Of a stretch of 64,000 nucleotides of DNA, positions 1 to 9,782 are shown piece by piece. The translations under genes and the position numbers were made by a program. Below the pieces are notes generated by a model. It did no database searches. It was given only the letters and a program-made list of their open reading frames with translations, and was not told where the DNA came from. Each line of letters begins with the position of its first letter. Position 1 is the first letter of the stretch. Origin of the DNA: Hybos culiciformis (lineage: Eukaryota > Arthropoda > Insecta > Diptera > Hybotidae); NCBI GenBank assembly GCA_964007475.1, contig OZ023273.1, positions 129,512,732 through 129,576,731 of the forward strand, written 5' to 3'.

Positions 1-2334
1 AATGAGTTTCGAATATACAAGAATTTAATTTAAAAAAAAATTCATCATTTCTGATTTTTAATTATTCAAAATTTAATAATCTTTTTAACAGAATTATTTT
101 AAAATGTGTACATAAGAACAAATGGATATTCAATTGGACTTATATTTGAGTAGAAATTTATAGAAAAGTTAACTTATTGTCATGTCATGTTCATGTCAAG
201 TTTATTCTATACATATTTATGTAATATATACATAAAAATGTGTACAGATAAATAAATAAAAAAAATAAAATAACAAAAAATACAAACATTCAATTTAACT
301 TTTCATATAAAATGTATTTACAAAATATTTTGGTATGATAAATGTTTATGAAGATACTTTTACATATTTATATGTGGCTATATCTTAAATAAACGGTTGG
401 TCAGCAGGAATGTTTGTAAGCTAAAATTATATTTTATATATTGTATATATATTTTTTTATTTTTATAATGCTTATTCTGTTAATAATTAGGAATTATAGT
501 TTTGTTTTAAATTAAATTACTCTATTGGAATAATTAGAATTTTTTTTATTCTTTAAAAATTGAATTATTTATTTCAGTTTTTTTGTTAAAATTTTTTGTC
601 GAGGTATGTATATAAAAAAAAAAATTACATATAGCTCTGTAGAATAATAATGGAATTGTGTAAATACGGTTTTACGTTTGATTATCTGACTTTCAAAATA
701 AACAAGACAGAGTAGCCGGCAGCAGGTAGATTATATTGTGGCAGGCTTAAATTTTAATTATTTAAAATATATTATTTATGTATTTAAAATTTATTATTTA
801 GGATTTATGTAATGAATTTTTTTTTTTTTGGCAAAAAAATAAAAATGACCGTTGAGAATCTGTTTTTCTTCTTTTTTTTTATATTTAATTTTTGTTTTTT
901 TATTTTATTTTATTTTTTTAAATAATTCAATATTCCAGTCCTTTTTTCAATCATTCGTTTTTTTTTTTCAATAAATTTGTATTTGAAACAAAAATGAAAA
1001 TAATGAAAAAAAAAGTTGGTAAAAAACGATAAGAAACTTTGATGTAATGCTATGTAATTTACAAAAAAAAAAAAAAAAAAAATACATTTACCCAAGGGAA
1101 TACATCAATTTTTTAACAAAAAAAAAGAAAAAAAAAAGTAAAAATAAAATAAAACAAAAAAATTAATAAAAAAGTGCAAAAAAGTGAAAATCAAATAAAG
1201 AATTTTCTGTTTTTTTTTTTATTTATTTTGAAACTATGGCCAGTTTTTACCCTCATTTTGTCCTTTTTTTTTGAAAAAAAAAAGAAAAAACATTTTCCAA
1301 AAAAATCCCCTGGGAAGCTATTAAGAACTTAAAACTAACTATTTTCAGATGGACTTCAATCATTTTCCAAAGAGATAGAAAAACAGGAGAAAAAACATCA
1401 TATAATTTTTTTTTTTCACCCAATTTCTTTTAAAAATTGATATCATCAAGTAAAAGAAAAATTGACATTTAATGTTTGTGATTTATTTGAATGAATTTTT
1501 TTAAGGTTTTTTTTTGGCTTTTTTGTATTAAGAAATTGTCTTTCCTTAATCATCGAATTTAGTTCCGCATTAATATTTAATATTCTTTCTCAAGCTTTGA
1601 TTCGCAAAGTTTTAAGCGATGTTGATTCATTTTAAAATAGTGTAAAACATCATATAAAAATAATTTTTATTAAACTTTTTTCACCACCTATAAAGATTTA
1701 CTGCCTTAAAATTTTGTGTGGTTCTTAATTTTTTGTTTGTGGTTTCTTGCTTCGACTAATAGAACTATATGATGACGGAGCTAATAAAAAAATTGCGTTA
1801 AAGCTTTGTTGTTGAAATGACGAAATAAAGAAAAATTAATTTTCGTATTGTTAATTTAATTTTCTAAAATCTGAAAAAAAAAAAAAAACACTGATAAAAA
1901 AATTATAATTTAAGAACATAACACATTGAATTTCATTTAATTAGCTTGATTTGTATGGATTAAATGTGGTCACTGGTACTTTGTAATCGTATAAGACATG
2001 ATATTTTAACGAAAGTATTAATTATTTTGAATTAGTTGTTTTGTCTGTCAGATTATCTTAATCTTTGCATGTAATGCAAAGTGCAAGAAGCGAACACTGA
2101 GCCAAAAAAGGCGTACTAAATTTTAGGACTTTTGGCATTAAATCAAGTTCTAGTATTTTTATACACAAAACAACAACAAATACATTTTTTTTATTAAAAA
2201 AAACAATATTTAAGTTCTTTCGGTATCATATCAAGTACAAACTGCGCTAAAATCGTAAAATTAATGCCCAGAGGCATAATTTTTAGTACCAAGAGAATTA
2301 ATGTTATTCCAAAAATTCTTGAATTAAAATATTT
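1..2334. other. AT-rich non-coding stretch, no gene seen
   Basis: Very AT-rich DNA with many homopolymer runs, including a 20-base poly-A at 1063-1082 and numerous T8-T11 runs. The small minus-strand open frame at 910-1095 is a translation of these runs (long F and K tracts) and has no sign of being a gene. A slightly less AT-rich patch at about 703-745 (with gccggcagcagg) is unexplained. I see no splice-flanked exon, RNA gene or recognisable transposon in this stretch. Confidence 0.7.
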
Positions 2335-2351
2335 GAATAATTTTAATACTA

Positions 2352-2404
2352 TGGCTGAATGGTAGAGTGATGGAATGAAATTCTAAAGACCGAGGTTCGA
2401 ATCC
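2352..2404 (+). promoter_or_regulatory. Internal Pol III promoter (A and B boxes), unit 1
   Basis: The A box at 2352-2362 fits the eukaryotic consensus TRGYNNARNNG and the B box at 2394-2404 is a perfect GGTTCGANTCC. Together they form a type 2 RNA polymerase III promoter as in tRNA genes and tRNA-derived SINEs. Whether it is active cannot be told from sequence; the first T run that could terminate transcription lies tens of bases downstream. Confidence 0.6.
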
Positions 2405-2477
2405 CGACGAAGGCATAAGAAAAATGTATACGCTATTTATATTTTCTATTTTATGTACATGAATAATTTTATTACTA

Positions 2478-2530
2478 TGACCTAATGGTAGAGTGGTCGA
2501 TTGAAATGCTAAAGACCGAGGTTCAAATCC
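2478..2530 (+). promoter_or_regulatory. Internal Pol III promoter (A and B boxes), unit 2
   Basis: This is the second copy of the tRNA-like promoter. The A box at 2478-2488 (TGACCTAATGG) keeps the consensus T, G, A and final G positions. The B box at 2520-2530 is GGTTCAAATCC, with A in place of the usual G after TTC, so it is weaker than in unit 1. Confidence 0.5.
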
Positions 2531-3131
2531 CGAAGAGGGCATAAGAAAAATATAATAAGAAATTAGAAATAAAATAAATAAAGAAATAAATAAAATAAAA
2601 AAAAAAATAGAAAAAAAAATTAAAATTAAAAAATTTTTTTTTCTCCTTTAAAAAATTTTAATCCCAAAAGGCATTGATTTTAGTAAAACCGTCATTGGAC
2701 TGTTTTTGTTGCGGAAAATACATGATTTTATGCATTTTTACATGATTTTAGCATGTTTTTTATCTCAGTGAAGAAGAATTTCAATCATAAGTTTTTGATA
2801 ATTAAAAGCAAAAAAGCTGCATAAGATCAGAAAGTGCATAAGTGTCGCGTGTGCAGTTGATTTGGATTAAGTTCTAATGATTTTATGCTCTTTGCTATCG
2901 ACAAAAATAAATTATGAAAACAATCACTCTCAAATTTAGCCTCATAATTTAATTTTCGATTTATGGCGTTAGACTCTAAAATCATTTTTCAAATAATTCA
3001 ACGCATATTGAGGGACTTGGTTACATTCTCACTGCATACAATAAACACCATCATCAGCATCACCAGGCAAATTACAGCTGTAGTATTCTTCTCGGAAACT
3101 GTCTATTTATATACATATAATACGTATTTAC

Positions 3132-3183
3132 ATAAATATATATATATTTATATATATATATATATACATATATTATATATAAT
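3132..3183. repeat. Imperfect (TA)n microsatellite
   Basis: A run of alternating A and T interrupted by TTTA, TACATA and TTATA steps. It causes the repeated Y-I peptide seen in one forward frame across this position. Confidence 0.85.
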
Positions 3184-3670
3184 ATTTTTAATTAATACAA
3201 TTTTTTTTTCGTTAATTACTTAAATTGTTTTTTTTTTTCCCGGAGAATTGAAAGAATCTGATCCGGATATTATTCAAGTTTTTATTAGTTACTGCTTATG
3301 AATTTGTGATAATATCCTTGTTATTTAAAAAAAAAAAAACATAAAAAACTTTCATAACGAGTTTATCCATTTCGTGATGAACTTTTGAAAATGTTTTCAT
3401 TTTCCAATATAAAAGTTTTTTTTCGAATTTTTTTTTTGAATTGTACGTGATTATCCTGACCATAGCATTCCTAGAATGGATTTTCCAAAAAACGTGAGCT
3501 TGTTATATGTGAAAATGAAATTATAAATTAAAAAAAAAAAAAAAATTATATTTATTTTGTTTAAAAAGTATGATGAGGATGAGGATGACTATGCTAGCTT
3601 CAGAATATTGGACTAATGCTCTTCTGTTAACAATTTAATTAATTTAGATGTTAATATTCTGGATGTTAAT

Positions 3671-3720
3671 ATGTTAATATTCTGGAATTTCTACTATGTT
3701 GATATTCTTGAATTTCTACT
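3671..3720. repeat. 25-bp tandem duplication
   Basis: Two adjacent 25-bp units, 3671-3695 and 3696-3720, both of the form atgttRatattctKgaatttctact, differ at two positions. Shorter related fragments (gatgttaatattctgg) precede them from about 3648, so this is a small decaying minisatellite. Confidence 0.75.
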
Positions 3721-6298
3721 ATTTGTCGCTGCAGAACACTATTGAAATATTGGAAATTTGAGGTTCCGGACATGAAGTTAGAATAGAGAAGTTAACATTG
3801 TATTATTTTCAAGCGATAGTTTAAAATTGACATAAAAAACATTAAAACGTAAATTATAACATTGTGGACTTTTTTAAGGTCAATCAGTATAACTTTTAAA
3901 AGAATTTTTTAAAATAGAAAAGTTAGATAGAATAATTTTTGTTGTTTCAAACAAACAGTGATTCTAAAATATGGACGATACAAGAATTAATGAATTTTAT
4001 CTCATATTATCAAAAAACTTTTGATGAGCTGTTGGAAAATACTCCTCACCACCTCTGATATAAAAAAATATATAAAAGTGCAGTGTAAAATAAACGTTAA
4101 CAAAATTTTTATTATTTGATTTTTTTGACTATACATAACATACTTGTCCAAAATGTTTTTAATGTACAAGTACATTGTGTGCACATTATACATATTCACA
4201 TACATATTCATTATATTCAATTTATTTCAAAATTTATAACTTTTTGTGCACTTATATATCATTTTCGTATAATCTGTACCTATAAATCATCTTTTAAACC
4301 TCACCTAAAGTCGGATGCGAAGACTGAAGATTTTTATGTTTAAAGTGCGTTATTGAAAAGGTCGTCACTCGAAATGATGGCCAAAAAAATTCATTCTGTA
4401 TATAATCCCGTAAGAAGATAAAATAAAATATTTAAAAAATGAAGTAAATTTTTTTTTTTTGTTTACACTAAAATAAATGAAACAAAATTACTGAAAAACA
4501 AAATTAATTATAAAACCAATGATCAAAAAACCATTTAAATAAAAATAATAAATAAATTAGAGCCTTTTTATACTATAGTGGGGCATTAATTGTAAAACAA
4601 AAATAAAATTGTTTTAGCTTGAAGGATAAATTTTGTATGAGAATAAGAAGAATAAATAAAACATAATGTTGAATTAGAAAATAAAAATGGAAATTAACTA
4701 AATATTATGTACCCACTAAATACAAGAATATTACGAGCTTTGGGGCGTTGAAACACATCAACACATAAAGGTTTAAATAAATTCCCATATTTTTGTATTA
4801 CACAAAAATTAATTTTAAAAATGTAAATTGATCTAAACATTGTGAAAAAGTCTTTGTTTTAATCCAATGTGTGTCTTATCTATTTTGGGAAAATCCCTAT
4901 TGTCTTATCGCTTTTGCAGACTTTGATTATAGGACTCAAAAATGATTGAGGTTCAATTCTGCTGTATTTTAACTAGAGATTGATTTCTTTTAAGTCTTCA
5001 TATTGGTTGAATTACCACGTTTCTTCGGAAGATTCTATACTGAATTTAACATTTAAGCCATTAAATTTATAATATTTAGATTCTGAAAGCTCTTATTAAT
5101 TTTTTTATTTAAAATTTAATCAAAAATACAAAATAATCAAATAAATTTTACGCAATTTACTATTACAAAAAAAATAAAAAATAAAAACTCATATATATAA
5201 ATATCCTGAATAATATATACCAGTACTTATAATTATTTATACAAAAATATTATAAACTTGATTATAAATTTATAGAAAAAGTCATTTAAAACTAAATTAT
5301 TTTCATCCCTTTTAATAAAACATAGAATTTGTGTATATAAAGCACAGAAATATTTTATAAAATTTTTAATTTGAGTTTTGAAAATAAAAAATATAGGAAA
5401 AGGGGTAAGAGAATTTAAAATTTCATTATGAAACGTGTCGCCTTTATTTGGAAAGATTTTATTCTTAAAAATAAAATTATGTTCTTAATGTTGAAATTTT
5501 AATTTTCTTTCTTAGAAAAGTTTATCCTTCAAATTAACTTGTACAAGTTCAACTGAGGTGTTAGAACTTTTCAGTTATATTGCTTAATATGTTGGAATTA
5601 TATATACATAGTTATTCCGAAGTTTTAAAATTGCTTGATAAATGATTTTTTTTTAACTTTTTATATGTACTATTTTCAAACTAAGAAATACAATTCAATA
5701 TTTCAATTGCAGATAGTGAAGTTAATAAAAATGTTTCTTTGAATGATGAAGCTTCGATATATAGCCAAAAATTTTGCAATAATTTAAAGAAAAAAAAAAA
5801 TTTGTATAAAATTAAATTATAATTTATTGTAAAGAATCGTAAAAAATTAAAAGGTTGATATCGCTTTTGCTTTGGATTAAAAATAATTGTTAGTATCTTA
5901 AGTTATAGACTTTTAATAAATTTATAAGTTTTTTTTTTTTTGGTAATGCCTATTTCACATAATATTGAATTTCGATGTAAACTATTTTATGAATGACCAC
6001 CTGCTGAATTTCTTCATATTTATCTTAAGCGTAGAATATGAAATTAAAACATTTTTTATCTTTTTTAATAAATGAATATTTTTGAATATACATATTTTTC
6101 TTCTTATTCCTAAAAGACAGATTTTCTTAAAAGGAATAAATATAAAAATGATAAAATGTACGAAATGGAATTCTTAAAAAAAAAAAATGTTTGCTTCTTC
6201 TGATTCTAAGTAAGTAATAAAAACATAATTTTTTTAATTTCTTATATAAATAAAGTGTAAATATCTATACATTGAATAATTCTGCTAATTTTTCAGTC

Positions 6299-6527
6299 AA
6301 ATGAAACAACGTATAATGAAAAGTATAGTAATTTAAATTTAAAGATTTGAAAATTAAAAAAAACGTATGAAAAAATATCAAGTAGGTACAATTTTCATCT
6401 AAAAAACACATTTTAATCAACATTAAGAATATTGCAAAGTAGTTGTATACTTATAAAATCGAGTACGAGGAATCGAATGGTGCTATTGTCAAATAATGAC
6501 GTATAAATGTCATACGTTGTTTCATTT
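6299..6527. mobile_element. Candidate short inverted-ended element (MITE-like)
   Basis: A perfect 16-bp inverted repeat, AAATGAAACAACGTAT at 6299-6314 and its reverse complement at 6512-6527, bounds a 229-bp AT-rich interior with no open frame. The similarity stops after 16 bp on the inner side. I cannot see a clean target-site duplication, so the boundaries and the superfamily are unassigned. It could be a small non-autonomous DNA transposon or a chance or regulatory hairpin. Confidence 0.45.
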
Positions 6528-6622
6528 CTCAGCAGACGATATATAACATAATATACACTAATAAAAAAAATTTTAAGTTACACGATTCCATTATTTAAAA
6601 TAGCTAAATCAGTTCGCGTGAA

Positions 6623-6726
6623 GTTAGTCAAATATCAGTTGCAAGTTTTGATGACAAACGTATAAACGTACAGAGTTAGTCAAATATCAGTTGCAAGTTT
6701 TGATGACAAACGTATAAACGTTTAGA
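6623..6726. repeat. 52-bp tandem duplication
   Basis: Two adjacent 52-bp copies (6623-6674 and 6675-6726) starting gttagtcaaatatcagttgc and ending tataaacg plus six bases. They differ at only two positions near the end (tacaga against tttaga). The high identity suggests a recent duplication by slippage or unequal exchange. No coding potential. Confidence 0.9.
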
Positions 6727-9213
6727 GTTTGTGTTTTAAATAAAATCGTGCAAAAAACCAAATTTCATTACCCTTAGACTCGACTCGACGGTAGGTATGT
6801 ATTAAGTTTATACGAACTTTTATAATTGAAAAATGAGACAGTTAGTAAAAAGACGAGACATCATCATCGCCATCATCATTTTTGTGTCACTATGAAAGAA
6901 AAAATAAAGAGGAAGAAGCTTTTCTTTCATTTTAAATAAATTTTTTTTTGTCTGTTATGGTTTTGTTTGTTTATTTTTGCTTAAATTTTTTCTTCTTTAA
7001 CGTGGGAAGAGAATGTTATATGTAATTTTAATTCGTTCTAAATTTATAAAACCCAAAAGTTAAAATTAATTGTACCTATATTCAGAATATTTAGATATTA
7101 AAATGTTCTTTTTGTTTAACAGCAAAAATTGTGGATAAATGTGTATATATATGAAGATTTTAGAAAAATAGATAGAAAAATGATGCCATCAACCCTTTTT
7201 TAAAAGATTTTCGAATAAAACAAAAAGAATGTATCGAATTTTATATTTCGATTTACAAATTTTAATTAATTAACTTTTTTTTATCAAAATACATATTAAC
7301 AAATTTTACTTATTTTTCACAAGTATAGAAACTCGTTCATGCTATTATAAGGATTATGAGGTTTATGAGAAAGAGCATTGCTAAATTTCATAGTATTATT
7401 GAATAAAAAATTTATTCTTCTTATAACAATTCAGTATCCCGGAATATAAATGGACTATTGGGATTATAAGACTGAAGAATTTAGCCGCAAATTTGAGATG
7501 TCTGTTCTAAAGTGTGTTACATGAAAGAGAAGATATTATTTAATTATCAACGATACTTAAAATAATTTTTTTTCCTTTCAGAGAACGAAGCTAAGATCTG
7601 TTTTTTTTTTGTGATAACTAATACAACCTTTCATCGGTTATATTTTCTGTACCAAAATAATTTATTGTACGAAATACCAATTTCATATAATTGGTAGTCA
7701 GTGCATTCTATCAAACATTTTTGTACATACCTTAATTTATTTTTGAATCATTTAATGAATGCCATGTATAATAGTTATAGAGATTATATGATATGGTGTC
7801 GTAGCTTTTTATCCTTTAACACTTTTTTTGCTGATGTAATTTTAATAAATTTATGTTCATGAAATTATTACATAAAAAAATTATATATATACATATATAC
7901 CTATATAAAACTCTGTTAGTCAAATTTATGTGTTTGTTATTTTATTGGTACTAGTGTTAGAAATGAAGATTATGAAAAAAAAAATGCTGATATGAAGAAA
8001 GGGTTTTAAAAATGGAGTCAAAACTTTGCGGTAGAAAAGGATGTTAAAATTAATTTTGCTTTTGTAAATACATATATATTACTAGTTATTTATATGTATT
8101 TATATATTTATATATATTCTTTTTTTTGTGGGAGAAATATAATTAAATTTTTCAATATTGCGGAAAATGATTTGGAAAATTATATTTTCTAAAACTTTTT
8201 AATATTTACATAAATTTTTCCTTTGAACTCTTTATTAATTTTTCAAGTAGAAAAATGTATGAATATTTTTTGTGTAATATTGCAATTCATTTCATTAAGC
8301 TGTGATATGAATTTTTGATTATTCTATATAGTTGATGTTAATGTTAGTGATATGCTTTAGCTGGGTATAAGTATACATAATAATAATTAAGAAATTAATC
8401 TGAGATCGGATTATTTTGTATTAAGCACAAATGGATTTTGATACGAAACAAATAGTTCAAATTAACTAATGTTCTTATATTTAACTATTTAACTTGAAAA
8501 AGATTTTTTAGAATTTATTAATATTTGACATAACAGCTCAGAAAATTCGGAATTTATTTTATTTTTATTCGACTTAAACCTTTTTTTTTTTAAGATTCAT
8601 TCCTTAGTTAGTTTCGTAAATTTCTTTTAGCTCGTTAACATTTTCCTATGTTTCTTTTAGACTATTTATCTTTTCATAAAAAAAACACACAACAAATGTC
8701 AAAAAGTTAAATGTAACTATATGAATAATGTCGTTTAGATAAAATTAGAAATAATTCACGAAAACGAAATATTAATTCTTTTTTCGCTTAAATTAATTCG
8801 AGATAATATAGCAATTTAACAGGAATATTTTCACATTTAAAATAATTCGAAAAAAAAAAAATAAAATTAAATGTCTTTTTAGAAAATATTCGCTCCCTTA
8901 TTATTAATAAAAATGAAAATAAATTCAAACTTTTTTCTTCTGTTAAAATGTTAAAATGTTTTATGTGCATAATAACGATGTTAAAATTGTAATAACGTAC
9001 GTAAATGTAGTAGAACATAGAAAAATCTAACATAACAATAATAATTTTATATTTACATTTTTTTTAAATAAGCGAATGAAATTTCAATTGGCTCATGATT
9101 TTAAAGATGTTTTTGGTATTTTAAAATTATTATTTATTGTAAAGTTTTAAAAAATCACTATAGTTATGACGAGATCAATATAAAAAATATATTGAAAATA
9201 ATATTCCTCATAA

Positions 9214-9216
<3 letters not shown>
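6727..9216. other. AT-rich non-coding stretch, no gene seen
   Basis: Low-complexity AT DNA with short (TA)n patches (near 7885-7905 and 8073-8117) and a (CAT)n-like stretch at about 6861-6880. The minus-strand open frame at 8788-9033 is an F/I/N-rich low-complexity translation. I recognise no gene, RNA or transposon end. Confidence 0.65.
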
Positions 9217-9283
<67 letters not shown>

Positions 9284-9295
9284 ATATATATATAT
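9217..9295. repeat. (TA)n microsatellite, about 32 uninterrupted units
   Basis: A pure alternating TA tract at 9217-9281 continues to 9295 after a single C at 9282. It lies about 50 bp upstream of the hAT-like element and accounts for the Y-I repeat peptide in the forward frame that starts at 9192. Confidence 0.95.
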
Positions 9296-9346
9296 TCGTT
9301 ATAATACTATAATACTATATTTACTATATATAATAAGTATATATAG

Positions 9347-9782
9347 CAGGGCCGGCTTAGGAGCGATGCAAATGTGGCAAATGCATAGGGCGCCATAATT
9401 TAGGGGCGGCAAATTGACCGACATTTTTTTACTTTTTTTTAAATTTTATTTAAATAATTTAAAAAAATATTAAAAATTATAAAAGGTAATATATATTAAT
9501 AATTTGGCTAATTTTAATACAAAATATACATAAGCCTAGTATCTATATAATAATAAATATTTTGCATATTTTTAGCTGTTTACAAGTTTTTTCATCCATA
9601 TGGTTTGAGTTCGACCTAAATTCATATGGTTTGAGTTTGTATAAATAACTCTTAAATATTAAATAAATACATATATTCATACATTTTTCCCAGAATTTTT
9701 ATTATTAAAAAGTTTAAGAAATAATATGGGGGCGGAAAAATTTATATGTGCATAGTGCGCCACAACAGTTGAGCCGGCCCTG
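9347..9782. mobile_element. Non-autonomous hAT-like MITE
   Basis: The element has inverted ends CAGGGCCGGCTTA at 9347-9359 and TGAGCCGGCCCTG at 9770-9782. They match over the first ten bases plus part of the next three, and one further base pair (G9346/C9783) also fits. The CAGGGCCGGC terminus and the subterminal ATAGGGCGCCA and GGGGCGGC blocks are typical of a widespread group of hAT elements in animals (established knowledge). The 436-bp span has no transposase frame, so any movement would need one from elsewhere. A clear 8-bp target duplication is not visible; the flanks are TA-rich and share a tatataataagta stretch. A 26-bp-period direct repeat of CATATGGTTTGAGTT lies inside (9597 and 9623). 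Confidence 0.8.
9597..9637. repeat. Short direct repeat inside the hAT-like element
   Basis: CATATGGTTTGAGTT occurs at 9597-9611 and again at 9623-9637, a 26-bp period. Subterminal repeated motifs are often transposase-binding sites in hAT elements, but this one is central, so a role is not shown. Confidence 0.6.

Larger units (their letters stand above)
2335..2555 (+). repeat. Tandem pair of tRNA-derived (SINE-like) units
   Basis: Two copies of a tRNA-like unit lie head to tail with a 126-bp period (starts at 2335 and 2461, both beginning gaataatttta/t). Each carries a Pol III A box (TGGCTGAATGG at 2352-2362; TGACCTAATGG at 2478-2488) and a B box (GGTTCGAATCC at 2394-2404; GGTTCAAATCC at 2520-2530), with 42 bp between box starts as in a tRNA. 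Each is followed by a shared aggcataagaaaaat-type tail. The 5' acceptor strand does not pair with the 3' side and the T stem is broken beyond its inner pairs, so these are not functional tRNA genes. They are best read as tRNA-derived SINE heads or tRNA pseudogenes duplicated in tandem. The minus-strand open frame at 2324-2542, which repeats a GFEPRS peptide, is only the antisense of the two B boxes. Confidence 0.75.
2556..6298. other. AT-rich non-coding stretch, no gene seen
   Basis: Mostly A/T with homopolymer runs, an (AT)n-rich patch near 3132-3183 and a small 25-bp tandem repeat at 3671-3720. The open frames at 2963-3223, 4002-4220 and 4116-4343 are composed of I/Y/H/N-rich low-complexity peptides, and the last two overlap on opposite strands. 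None resembles a known protein. No RNA gene or clear transposon end was seen. Confidence 0.65.

Noticed and set aside
2324..2542. Minus-strand 72-codon frame with a repeated MPSSGFEPRSL peptide
   Set aside because: It is the antisense of two tRNA-like units; GFEPRS is the translation of the reverse complement of a Pol III B box, a common false gene.
9192..9398. Forward 68-codon frame rich in YIYI
   Set aside because: It is translated from the (TA)n microsatellite and then runs into the hAT-like element end.
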